A program made the translations under genes and the position numbers. The notes beneath the pieces were generated by a model that was given only the letters and a program-made list of their open reading frames with translations, was not told the origin of the DNA and made no database searches. From Chaenocephalus aceratus (lineage: Eukaryota; Chordata; Actinopteri; Perciformes; Channichthyidae): a stretch of 64,000 bases of DNA. The DNA is taken from positions 34,753,718 to 34,817,717 of the forward strand of contig CM043787.1 in NCBI GenBank assembly GCA_023974075.1, in the 5' to 3' direction. Shown here piece by piece: positions 42,673 through 51,056 of this stretch. The stretch's first letter is position 1. Each line of letters opens with the position of its first letter.

Positions 42673-43012
42673 CAATATTAACACACCTGTTAATATTGTA
42701 ATCTGCCTCGACGTTTCTTTCTGTCGAAATAACGGTAAGGTTTGATTTTTTTCTTCAAGCTAGTAGCATACCTGTTGCTAGTTTTTTCTTCCCTCCACAC
42801 CGACACCACGGTAAAGAGGACGTTCTCTTTTCTCTCTCACACCAGAGGAGACGGAGATAAAAAAAAAGGTATTAACACACCAGTTAATATTCTTTAAAGA
42901 ATAAAATGTACACCGTCGCCTTTTTTCCTTTCGGACTAACGGCAAGGTTGGATTTTTTTTTTCTCAGTAACGTACCTGTTACTAGTGCGTCCACTCCACA
43001 CCGACACCCCGG
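42673..43012 (+). promoter_or_regulatory. Array of six hexaloop stem-loops in the 5' leader of DIRS copy 2
   Basis: Hairpins (arms; loop): 42673-42698, perfect 10-bp stem, ACACCT; 42757-42784, 11-bp stem with three G-U pairs, ATACCT; 42799-42812, 4 bp plus an internal loop and 4 more bp, ACACCA; 42870-42889, 7 bp, ACACCA; 42966-42983, 6 bp, GTACCT; 43001-43012, 3 bp, ACACCC. The last lies 9 bases before the gag ATG. The leader is a roughly 200-bp tandem duplication, each half carrying three hairpins. Stems have changed between halves but remain paired, and loops keep the same pattern. Confidence 0.68.
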
Positions 43013-43021
43013 CGAACGAAG

Positions 43022-43363
43022 ATGGACCCTTCTCTCCCTCACACCAGAGGAGTCAGGGACTCGGAGGCTCGGCTATGCGGCTGCAGGTTTAAGATTTCCG
43101 GCTCACACCGGGTCTGCTCGTCCTGCCTCGGGCTGGAACACGCCTGGGAGGCTATCGATAACCCCGGCTCGTGCGGGCATTGTACCCGCTTCACCATTAA
43201 GAGCCTCCGCCGACGGTTAGCACGCCAAGCTAGCTTGTCGGGACGGGACCCTCTCATGTCCGCTGATTCACCGGCCGGCAATCAAGACATGGTGGCGTCC
43301 GCCGCAGAGATTGAGCAGCCGCACTGTGTCAGACTGGGACTCAACAACAGCGACAGCCGCTGA
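43022..43363 (+). pseudogene. DIRS copy 2 gag, N-terminal cysteine-cluster part
   Basis: Begins at an ATG (MDPSLPHTRGV) nine bases after the last leader hairpin. A Cys-Gly-Cys near residue 18, CSSCLGLEHA and CGHC form a probable zinc-binding cluster, conserved in copy 1. The frame matches other gag sequence until about residue 95 (SAAEIEQ), after which the continuation is found in another frame (from 43311). One frameshift near 43310-43325 therefore splits gag. Gag would bind and package element RNA; that role is known for the family in general, not shown here. Confidence 0.8.
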
Positions 43364-44633
43364 ACCGGAGCCCCACGCCGTGTCAGGCTGGGACCCGGTG
43401 GCGGCAAGAGCTGCGAGAGCGGAGCCCCGCGCTGTGTCAAGCTGGGTCTCCCAACTGGACCTCACCATGGTTCCACCCGCGGAGGATGTCCTGGAGTTGG
43501 ACTATATGGAGGACGAAGAGGATACCTCTGAGTTCCTCCTGTCTGACTCGGATGAGGATGACATCTTCGTTTCATCGGCTCAGGCTACAAAGCCGGGAGC
43601 GATGTCCGCTCCCCCGGGCGAGAGCACACCAGCTTCGACCGTCCTAAGTATGGACTTGCAGGCCGTGTGTCAACGCGCTGCGTCCAGGCTGGACATCCCA
43701 TGGCCTGAAGTGGCCAAGGAGACCTCCAGATCTCGCTACGAGGGGAAGAACTTGCCTCAAGCAACGAGGACGAAGAGGCAGCTCCTTCCAGTCTTTCCGG
43801 AGATGCTGGACGAGGTGTCGGTCTCGTGGAGAGACCGCCCCTTTAGCAACAAGGCCCCAATCCAGGGTGCATCCTCCCTGGACTGTGACGGTATGGAGAG
43901 GCTCGGCCTGCTCCGCATGCTGCCCATGGAACCGCTGGTGGCAGCCCACCTCCAACCGAGGCTGGCTTCGACACCAAGCAGGAACCCCATGCTACCGGCA
44001 AAGGCAGACCGTTTCCAGTCAGCGATGACCGAACGGGCCTATAAAGCCGCAGCTTTGTCCGCCAGGGCACTCAACGTCTCCTGGCTGCTGACCGCCTACC
44101 AGGCGGAGCTCTGCGAAGACATGTCGAGCAAACCTGAGCCTGCCGCGTGGGACGAGATCGCAGCGATCACGGACATTTGCCTCCGTGTGCAGCGCTGTGC
44201 AGTCCAAGCCACGGGCAAAGCACTGGGAATGATGGTGGTACAGGAGAGAGCCAGGTGGCACAACCTGACGAACCTTCCAGACCGGGAAAAAGAGGATGTT
44301 CTGGACATGCCTATCGTTCCCGAGGGCATATTTGGCTCCGCTCTAGCTTCAATACAGCTGAGATGCGAGTTAAAAAGGAAGGGAGACGAGGCTCTCCAGC
44401 TCTGTCTCCCCCGAAGCGTCCATCCGCCACCTTCAATGGTCCCGCGGCAGGCCTTCACTCAAGCTGTCAAGATACCGAAGCAGCAGAGACCGCAGCCCGT
44501 CCCGGGTCCCCAGCACAGGTACGAGGCAAGGGGGAGCTGGCCAAGAAAATCTCCGGTTCCGGCAGCTGCCACTCAGGCGCAGCCGACCCAGGTTTTCAGC
44601 CACCAGGCGAGGAAGAAGAAGCGGGCGGCCTGA
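43311..44633 (+). CDS. DIRS copy 2 Gag-like protein, main part
   Basis: An open frame of 440 codons with no ATG at its upstream limit; its true start is the ATG at 43022 before the frameshift. It shows an acidic segment (VLELDYMEDEEDTSEF, DSDEDD), MDLQAVCQRAASRLD, a long central region rich in Leu, Ala and Arg, and a basic C-terminus (ARKKKRAA). It has no recognisable enzyme motif, which fits the poorly conserved Gag-like ORF1 of DIRS elements. The RT ORF follows after 21 bases in the same reading frame number. Copy 1 lacks the central two thirds of this region. Confidence 0.75.
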   Translation: MSSRTVSDWDSTTATAAEPEPHAVSGWDPVAARAARAEPRAVSSWVSQLDLTMVPPAEDVLELDYMEDEEDTSEFLLSDSDEDDIFVSSAQATKPGAMSAPPGESTPASTVLSMDLQAVCQRAASRLDIPWPEVAKETSRSRYEGKNLPQATRTKRQLLPVFPEMLDEVSVSWRDRPFSNKAPIQGASSLDCDGMERLGLLRMLPMEPLVAAHLQPRLASTPSRNPMLPAKADRFQSAMTERAYKAAALSARALNVSWLLTAYQAELCEDMSSKPEPAAWDEIAAITDICLRVQRCAVQATGKALGMMVVQERARWHNLTNLPDREKEDVLDMPIVPEGIFGSALASIQLRCELKRKGDEALQLCLPRSVHPPPSMVPRQAFTQAVKIPKQQRPQPVPGPQHRYEARGSWPRKSPVPAAATQAQPTQVFSHQARKKKRAA

Positions 44634-44654
44634 CAGCCTCCTCTCCTCTCCTCG

Positions 44655-45845
44655 ATGAAGGAGCTGGAAGTTCCCTGTTCCCCAGCTCCAGAGCACGTTC
44701 CAGTGTTAGATGCTCATGTGTTTTTGGGGTGCAACCATGCCCCCATCTTCCCGCCGCCTCGAGTGATGCCAGAACGTCATCCTACAGGCTCCAATTCGCT
44801 ATCACCCCCCCTCACTTCTCGGGCATTCTGTAATTCACAGGCCCGGGGAGAGTTGGCCCATATTCTAGAGCAAGAGATTTTCTCGCTACTAGAAAAGAAG
44901 GCTATATCGATAATACCCGCCGAACAGAGTCAGAGCGGCTTTTATTCCAAGTATTTCCTCGTTCCCAAACGGGGAGGGAACGGAATTCGGCCAATACTAG
45001 ATTTGAGAGCTCTGAACAAATATCTCAAAATATACAAATTCAGAATGCTCACTCACACATCTCGTCTCGTGCGCCAAAACGACTGGTTCACATCAGTCGA
45101 CCTGAAAGATGCGTATTTCCACATCCCAGTATATTACCCACACAGGAAATATCTGAGGTTCGCCTTTCAGGGTGTCTGTTACGAGTACAGAGTACTTCCC
45201 TTCGGTCTTTCTCTCAGCCCGCGAGTGTTTGTACGGTGTACCGAAGCCGCGATAGCCCCGTTAAGACAACAGGGTATTCGCCTGGCAACTTATCTGGACG
45301 ATTGGCTCCTTCTCGCACAGTCGGAGCAAGAGGCTATTACGCAGACGAATGTCCTCGTAAAACACTTGCTCGACCTGGGTTTCGTAATAAACACAGAAAA
45401 GAGCATGTTGTCCCCAGCCCAGACTGTACTCTTCCTGGGCCTACGCCTGAATTCGGTGCCCTTTACAGCCCGCTTGTCAGCAGAGAGAGTGAAAGCCTTC
45501 AGGGCTTGCCTCGCTCATTTCCAGCCACGCAAATATGTTCTCTTCAGGTCATGTCTGTGGTTGCTGGGGCTCATGGCGTCAGCCATTCTGGTGGTACGAC
45601 TGGGACACTTACACATGAGGGAGATTCAGCGCTGGGTAGCTGCCCTCAGATTGGATGGTGATGGTCACTATGAAATGCGTAATGGCACTGCGCCACTGGC
45701 TACACCCGACTTTTCTAGTACGGGGCGTGCCTATGGGTGCTGTCCTATCGCGGAAGGTGGTCACCACAGACGCATGTCTGATGGGCTGGGGGGGTATATA
45801 CACGAAGGTCGACCTGTGAGGGGTCTCTGGAGCAGAGACCTCTAA
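44655..45845 (+). CDS. DIRS copy 2 reverse transcriptase with start of RNase H
   Basis: Open from ATG 44655 for 396 codons. It would copy element RNA into DNA. RT motifs in order: LVPKRGGNGIRPILDLRALN (about 102-121), motif A DLKDAYFHI (149-157), motif B LPFGLSLSP (181-189) and motif C YLDDW (213-217), all with intact catalytic aspartates. After RWVAALRLD (about 335) the RNase H continuation moves to another frame, where ALRHWLHPTF and VVTTDACLMGWGG can be read, and then returns (GRPVRGLWSRDL). A TAA at 45843-45845 ends the frame. Copy 1 has a glutamine codon at the matching place, so the stop is a mutation. Confidence 0.88.
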   Translation: MKELEVPCSPAPEHVPVLDAHVFLGCNHAPIFPPPRVMPERHPTGSNSLSPPLTSRAFCNSQARGELAHILEQEIFSLLEKKAISIIPAEQSQSGFYSKYFLVPKRGGNGIRPILDLRALNKYLKIYKFRMLTHTSRLVRQNDWFTSVDLKDAYFHIPVYYPHRKYLRFAFQGVCYEYRVLPFGLSLSPRVFVRCTEAAIAPLRQQGIRLATYLDDWLLLAQSEQEAITQTNVLVKHLLDLGFVINTEKSMLSPAQTVLFLGLRLNSVPFTARLSAERVKAFRACLAHFQPRKYVLFRSCLWLLGLMASAILVVRLGHLHMREIQRWVAALRLDGDGHYEMRNGTAPLATPDFSSTGRAYGCCPIAEGGHHRRMSDGLGGYIHEGRPVRGLWSRDL

Positions 45846-46532
45846 CGGTCACACATAAATTATCTGGAGCTTTTAGCGGTGTTCCTCACCCTGAAACGCT
45901 TTCTGCCTTTTCTCAGAGGACATCATGTCCTCGTGAGGACTGACAACACGACCACAATATCGTATATAAACCGCCAAGGGGGTTTGCGTTCTCTCCAGTT
46001 ACACATGCTGGCACGCAAACTGATCTTATGGAGCTGCCGACGTCTCCTCTCTCTGAGAGCGACGCACGTACCAGGAATGATGAACCTCGGGGCAGATCTG
46101 CTGTCCAGAGGTGCACCACTATATGCAGACTGGACTCTATATCCGATAATTGTGAGTCAGCTGTGGATGCGTTACGGCCGAGCCGTGGTAGATGTGTTTG
46201 CATCAAAAGAAAATGCTCAATGTCAGATGTTCTTTTCAATGCGCGATTTAAATGCACCGTTAGGCATGGACGGGTTCGCGCACGTTTGGCCTCCGGTCCT
46301 TCTGTACGCGTTCCCACCCCTGGCTCTGATACCCCCAACTCTGGCCAGAGTGAGAGAACAACGCCACACACTGATAGCTCCGCACTGGCCTGCAATGTAC
46401 TGGCTGGCGGAGATATATCAGCTGCTGTGCGGGTCCCTGCAGTATGTCCCACTACGCAGGGACATACTGTCTCAGGCGGGGGGATCTTTCACCCACACCC
46501 AGAGCGCTTGGCACTATGGGCCTGGCCCGTGA
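45846..46532 (+). CDS. DIRS copy 2 RNase H and methyltransferase-like region
   Basis: Same frame as the RT, beyond the stop at 45843. NYLELLAVFLTLKRFLP is the RNase H glutamate helix region, then VRTDNTTTISYINRQGG and HVPGMMNLGADLLSR give further RNase H blocks. The C-terminal part (VDVFASKENAQC, YAFPPLALIPP, IAPHWPAMYW) resembles the DAM-like methyltransferase segment that follows RNase H in DIRS elements. The first ATG in frame is 45879, but the stretch is naturally a continuation of the upstream ORF. It overlaps the recombinase ORF by about 90 bases. Confidence 0.8.
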   Translation, partial: RSHINYLELLAVFLTLKRFLPFLRGHHVLVRTDNTTTISYINRQGGLRSLQLHMLARKLILWSCRRLLSLRATHVPGMMNLGADLLSRGAPLYADWTLYPIIVSQLWMRYGRAVVDVFASKENAQCQMFFSMRDLNAPLGMDGFAHVWPPVLLYAFPPLALIPPTLARVREQRHTLIAPHWPAMYWLAEIYQLLCGSLQYVPLRRDILSQAGGSFTHTQSAWHYGPGP

Positions 46533-47667
46533 GTGGTACAATCTGAATACAGTGGGGCTCCCTCAGAAGGTGATAAACACTATTCAGAGTGCAAGAGCTT
46601 CCTCCACCAGGTCCCTCTATGACTGTAAGTGGAGGGTGTTTGATGAGTGGTGCCTTCAAAAAGGACACATCTCTTTTCAATGTCCTGTCGGGGTGATTTT
46701 ATCATTTCTACAGGACTTGATCGATAAACACAGAGCTTTCTCTACGATCAAAGTGTACCTGGCTGCTATTTCTGCATGCCATGTGGGCTTTGAGGGAAAA
46801 ACGGCTAGCCAACATCCTTTGGTCTGCCGTTTTATGAAAGGGGCTCGCAGGCTCCTCCCTGTTTCCAGGTCACTGGTGCCCTTATGGGACTTGGCAGTGG
46901 TTTTAGATGGGCTCCCTCGACCTCCATTTGAACCCCTGGAAGAAGCTGACATGAAACACCTGTCACTGAAGACAGTGCTGTTACTGGCTCTGGCATCTGC
47001 CAAGCGAGTCAGTGACATTCATGCGCTCTCTGTACATCCTTCATGCACTCAGTTTGCCCCGGGGCAAACGAGAGTGTTGCTGAAGCCCAACCCTGCCTTT
47101 ATACCTAAGGTGGTTGGCTCATGTACCCCCATTGACATTGTGGCATTTCCTCCGCTGCTGTGTTCCTCTGAGGAACAGCGGCCGAATTTGCTGTGTCCAG
47201 TTCGTGCTTTACACACCTATATGGACAGGTCAAAAGAGTTTCGTTGTAATGACCAACTCTTTATATCCTGTGCTAACCCTCAGAAGGGCAAGCCCGTTAC
47301 CAGGCAACGGCTCTCCCACTGGATTGTGGAAGCGATTGCTCTGGCTTATATGAGTCAGGGTTTGCAGGCACCAACGGGCCTGCGTGCTCATTCTACTCGT
47401 GGACTGGCTACATCCTGGGCTTTGTTCAAGGGTGTTTCCATCCAAGACATTTGTGCAGCAGCGAGCTGGTCCTCGCCGCTCACTTTTGTCCGCTTTTACA
47501 GGCTAGATGTCTCTGCTCCAAGTGTGGCCCGCGCAGTGCTGGGCCCCGTGTTGAGACAGGGTTCTACCTGTTCTGTTCTGGTTGTTTTGGTGATTTTCGA
47601 GATAAGCATGTCTAGCAATAAGGGAGTTTCAATATCCCATAGTGAGACATCGAACGGAGTGTTATGA
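46444..47667 (+). CDS. DIRS copy 2 tyrosine recombinase
   Basis: A 407-codon ORF in a different frame from RT-RNase H, overlapping its end. It is a tyrosine recombinase that would join the circular DIRS DNA to the genome. Core: Arg188 (SAKRVSDIHAL), His316 and Arg319 (RAHSTRG), and nucleophile Tyr352 (RFYRLDV). The N-terminal SAM-like core-binding part is residues 40-115 (WRVFDEWCLQKG, STIKVYLAAI). The final 30 residues run into the internal complementary region and may not be conserved. Closely similar to the recombinase of copy 1, with no internal stop. The ATG at 46444 is the first in frame, but the real start could be later. Confidence 0.92.
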   Translation: MSHYAGTYCLRRGDLSPTPRALGTMGLAREWYNLNTVGLPQKVINTIQSARASSTRSLYDCKWRVFDEWCLQKGHISFQCPVGVILSFLQDLIDKHRAFSTIKVYLAAISACHVGFEGKTASQHPLVCRFMKGARRLLPVSRSLVPLWDLAVVLDGLPRPPFEPLEEADMKHLSLKTVLLLALASAKRVSDIHALSVHPSCTQFAPGQTRVLLKPNPAFIPKVVGSCTPIDIVAFPPLLCSSEEQRPNLLCPVRALHTYMDRSKEFRCNDQLFISCANPQKGKPVTRQRLSHWIVEAIALAYMSQGLQAPTGLRAHSTRGLATSWALFKGVSIQDICAAASWSSPLTFVRFYRLDVSAPSVARAVLGPVLRQGSTCSVLVVLVIFEISMSSNKGVSISHSETSNGVL

Positions 47668-47976
47668 ATGAGAACTATAGGTTACTTACGTAACCCCAGG
47701 ACTCAGAGTAACATGAAGTGAGATGTCTCACCAGATGGCCCTTCTTGCTAAGGCGAAGCAAGAAGAGGTGCTTATTTTGAATGACGCTGCGTCGTAGCGC
47801 AAGCTACTTAAAGGGTGGGTGGATTCCCTGACGTTGACGTCAAGATCACCAGCCAATCAGGATTGGCGTAATGAGATTGATGCTTCTGTTTGCATACGCG
47901 TTGAGGCGCATCCCATAGTGAGACATGTCACTTCATGTTACTCTGAGGCCTGGGGTTACGTAAGTAACCTATAGTT
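47632..47976 (+). repeat. Internal complementary region and 3' terminal repeat of DIRS copy 2
   Basis: 47628-47674 is the inverse of the element's 5' end (CCATAGTGAGACATCGAACG). 47673-47730 and 47921-47976 are inverted arms containing GGTTACTTACGTAACCCC and its inverse, with the shared terminal repeat between them. This matches copy 1 at 9382-9726. Confidence 0.9.
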
Positions 47977-48189
47977 ATTGGTCTTTTTATCGGTACTGGA
48001 GACATTTAAAAAATATATGTCATGTATTATTGCTACAAAAACATTATATCGCAGTCTTAGTGTCGCCAACTCGTTTCTAATATGCAAAAAGACAAACAAA
48101 TGCGTCTATGATATATTTTCGATCAGACGATCTCTCTCTCCCCCGTCTGTGCGAAGGGGCGGGGCAGTTTACACACACGCAGCTGCTAC

Positions 48190-48411
48190 ATGCAGCAACA
48201 CACTGCGGAGAAGGCGGAGAGAACACGATCCGAGGTGTGGTTAAACTTTACCCGTCTCGATGTGGAGAATTCTCGTTGCCAAAAGTGCAATAAGAGTTTA
48301 GCATGTAAGGGCGGTAACACGAGCAATTTGTCTAAACATTTAGCAAAAGTGCACCACATTCAGACGGAGGAATGCACCGGGTTCGACTGTCTTTCTAGTA
48401 GCTCTGTAGCC
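48190..48411 (+). pseudogene. BED zinc-finger exon of the host hAT transposase
   Basis: From the ATG at 48190 the frame reads a BED-type finger: SEVWLNFTRL, then CQKCNKSL (Cys-x2-Cys) and NTSNLSKHLAKVH (His-x4-His). BED fingers are the DNA-binding N-terminus of many hAT transposases. The frame runs straight into the next nested element at 48411 (CAGTGGCGGCTGG), so nothing of the catalytic RNase H-like or hAT dimerisation domain follows. It lies in the correct orientation within the hAT at 42235-51048. Confidence 0.82.
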
Positions 48412-48678
48412 AGTGGCGGCTGGTGGAAAATATTTTTGGTGGGGCTGTTGATATAGTGAGTAAAAAAATTTTTTGGGAGAAATGACCCCTTAAATTAGGA
48501 CTTCTGGTGATGTAATGGCGCGTTTCCAATGCAGCGCGGAGCTCGCTTTAATGCTGCGTTCAGACCGGACGCGATGCGAATATTCGCTTCGCACTTAACG
48601 CTCCTATCTCATCGCTTTAGTCACTCGAGTTTCACCGCGGCTGCCAGCTGTGTTTACTCGCATCATTCAAACAAGACG

Positions 48679-48982
48679 CGCTGGCTCGGGAGCTACAACT
48701 ACAACAAAATGAACATATTTTACCGTGATTAAATTGTAATACACGTTTCTAAATGATGCCGACGTAACAACATACAGATACCGGTTAGTAAAAACCATGA
48801 ATTAATGCTTTGACAAGTCTGCAGACAGACGGCAGGCGAAAAACCTTTTAGAATGCTTGTTTTCTGAATGGAGATTGGGTCGACCAGGCTAAGCTAACGT
48901 TGTATATGCTCACTCCACACTCATAACAACGGCCTACAGACATAAATAAACCAGCGACTGTATTCGCCATAACACAGACAGT
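48679..48982 (+). repeat. About 300-bp direct duplication, first copy
   Basis: Aligns with 49141-49441: CTACAACTACAACAA, ATGAACATATTTTACCGTGA, GCTTTGACAAGTCTGCAGAC and ATAAATAAACCAGCGACTGT occur in both in the same order, with scattered differences. Confidence 0.9.
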
Positions 48983-49140
48983 GCCGAGCCGTGCGGGGCC
49001 CGTTTTTGGTTGCGTTTCCTTGGCCTAGTACCGGCTAGCGGGTCCTAATTCACAGTTTTTCTGGCCCCATAAAATCGTGGTTCTAGGGCCAGGAACAACC
49101 AGGCTGAGTCGGGCTGAGCATGCTAAACTAGAGAGAGAAT

Positions 49141-49441
49141 CGCTGGCATGGGGGCTACAACTACAACAAGATGAACATATTTTACCGTGATTTAATTGTA
49201 ATACACGTTTCAAAATGATGCCGAATTAACAACATACTGATACCGGTTCGTAAAAACCATGAATTAATGCTTTGACAAGTCTGCAGACAGACGGCAGGCG
49301 AAAAACCCTTTTAAAATGCGTGTTTTCTAAATGGAGCTTGGCTAAGCTAACGTTATATATGCTCCGACCGTCCACACTCACAACAACGGCCTATACAGAC
49401 ATAAATAAACCAGCGACTGTATTCTCCATGACACAGACAGT
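49141..49441 (+). repeat. About 300-bp direct duplication, second copy
   Basis: The counterpart of 48679-48982. Its right end overlaps the 3' part of the TTF-finger frame on the minus strand. Confidence 0.9.
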
Positions 49442-49789
49442 CTGTGGTTTGTACTTGTTTAACTTTTGTCTAGTTTCTGAACAGATCGTATCTGTCCCCG
49501 GCTGTTTGAAGAGCAAGCATGGGAAACAAAAGACAGCATTTACCTGTTTGCATCCAGCTAGCCATGCCTTTCTGGTGTACCAGCTACGTGAGAAGCCTCG
49601 TTGATACGTTTTGTCTTTTTCACGAGCTTGCTGCGATATATACAAATCGGGTTGGTCCGGTCCAAGGTCTTTAAGCATCAATTTATCTCCCAAACTTCTC
49701 CTTTCGAAAGGATTGGAGAGTAGCTCTTGCACGGAATTGGGTGCGGACCGAGGTCCGGCGACTCCACTTGCACATGAAGCCATTCTCAT
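49391..49789 (-). pseudogene. TTF-type zinc-finger exon of a hAT (ZMYM/DUF4371-type) transposase
   Basis: Minus-strand frame from an ATG. It contains QRGFSRSWYTRKAWL and NAVFCFPCLLF, the signature of the TTF-type finger that precedes DUF4371 in one hAT transposase group. The rest of the transposase is missing, so this is a stranded first exon. Orientation is opposite to the surrounding hAT. Confidence 0.78.
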
Positions 49790-50291
49790 CCAACTACTGC
49801 GTCACCTTGGTCACTCACGAGTCTAAAAAACAACTCACGTCAACGCACGTAAGCAACGTGGGCGCCAACGTGAGCGCCCTCGTGACCAAAATATTTGACG
49901 CCGCTGATTGGCTGAAATTATGTTTCGGCGGCACAGTTTACTATTGAGACTTTTGCAATGTGCTGGTTGCTGCTGTTTGGCTCGGGGGCTCCTTGCACGG
50001 CGCCCGGTAATGATAAACTAATGCCACGGGCAAGGCCAGGCAGGAAACATGTGACTTATCAGTAACTTTAGACATCGTAACACAATTTTAAACAAGATTT
50101 TATTGTAGATTATACATTTTACTGATACCAATTGTATGATATTTACCTTGTTCATTAAAAAAAAAAATATATATATGTTAATTTTGTTCAAAATGTGTTT
50201 AGTTAATTTAATAATATATGTATTTTCGAATCAAGTATTCATATTTATTGTCTTCATTGTTAATCTCCACATACCTAAAACAACTTCAAGT

Positions 50292-50901
50292 CAGACTCCT
50301 GCATCGGATCGGGTACCCGATGGGTGACCCGCAAATAAGGTGATTCGCGGGTGGTATTTTTTCAAATGCTTTTTTCCGGGTTCGGTTCTGGGTAAAACAA
50401 AGATGATGCGGGTCGGGTCACGGGTATTGCATAATAAATATATTAAAATAATAATAAATTAGTTTAATGTTTAAAATCCTCAGACCTCTCCCCCGCGGGA
50501 CCGCGCATAATCATAACCTCTGCAGCGCATCAATCCGCTGCTGTGCGCGCCACATTCGAAATGGCTGAGGTGAAGCTCTCTAGCGGAGAATACAGCATTT
50601 TCAATAACACTTCCTCAAGAGCGAAATCCAACGTCTGGGAGGCTTTTGGTGTCATCCTAGTTGGAGAAAATAACCAACATCCCACGCTTTTTGAGACAAA
50701 TATGCAACTGCATGTGTTAATAATTGCACGTTTTCAGTGCTCATATATATGCGGGTTCGGGTCGGGTTGCGGATCTTGTGCCGACGGGTCGGGTCGGGTT
50801 GTGGAACTAATTGGCAATATGTGCGGGTAGCGGGGCGGGTTCGGTATTGCACGTCGCGGGTGCGGGGCGGGTCTTGAAAATCAGACCCGTGCAGGACTCT
50901 G
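50292..50901 (+). mobile_element. 610-bp non-autonomous hAT with BED fragment
   Basis: Ends CAGACTCCTGCA and TGCAGGACTCTG are inverses with one mismatch. Flanks CTTCAAGT (50284-50291) and CCTCAAGC (50902-50909) agree at 6 of 8 bases. Both subtermini are GGGTCGGGT-rich. Inside, an ATG near 50561 starts MAEVKLSSGEYSIF, and KSNVWEAFGVIL resembles the beginning of a BED finger that then breaks off. Confidence 0.78.
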
Positions 50902-51056
50902 CCTCAAGCTAAATCTAAAAGTTGATGGCTAAATAAGAGCGTTTGAGAAATTGTGCAAGACATACAGTAATAGTCAGAATAGTCGATTAATCGTTTCATT
51001 AATCGATAGATTAATCGATTATCAAATTAGTTGTTTGTTGCAGCCCTATTAGCTAT

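Larger units (their letters stand above)
42360..47976 (+). mobile_element. DIRS retrotransposon copy 2, all modules present but mutated
   Basis: A 5.6-kb element running from GTTCTCATTCATAAC (42360) to ACCTATAGTT (47976). Order: 5' inverted terminal repeat with promoter motifs, structured leader, gag, RT, RNase H, methyltransferase-like tail, tyrosine recombinase, internal complementary region and 3' inverted terminal repeat. Gag is frameshifted near 43310, RNase H has two frame changes and one stop (45843), and the recombinase is open. No target duplication flanks it. It lies inside the hAT element at 42235. Confidence 0.95.
48411..49960 (-). mobile_element. Nested TTF-finger hAT fragment (right limit uncertain)
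   Basis: CAGTGGCGGCTGGTGGAAAA at 48411 is a typical hAT end. A TTF-type zinc-finger exon lies on the minus strand (49391-49789), so this end would be the element's 3' end. The opposite terminus and an 8-bp duplication were not found, so the right limit is a guess from sequence character. Confidence 0.5.
42235..51048 (+). mobile_element. hAT transposon with three nested insertions
   Basis: The ends are TAGGGGTGCAACAACTAATC and, inverted, TAGGGCTGCAACAAACAACT, both followed by ATCGATTA-rich subterminal repeats. The flanks TTAGCCAT (42227-42234) and TTAGCTAT (51049-51056) agree at 7 of 8 positions. The element is split by DIRS copy 2, a TTF-hAT fragment (from 48411) and a 610-bp hAT (50292-50901). 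Own sequence includes a BED zinc finger exon at 48190. The rest of its transposase is absent or displaced. Confidence 0.82.

Noticed and set aside
42360..47976. LTR retrotransposon or retrovirus
   Set aside because: No LTRs, protease or DDE integrase; inverted ends, internal complementary region and a tyrosine recombinase define DIRS.
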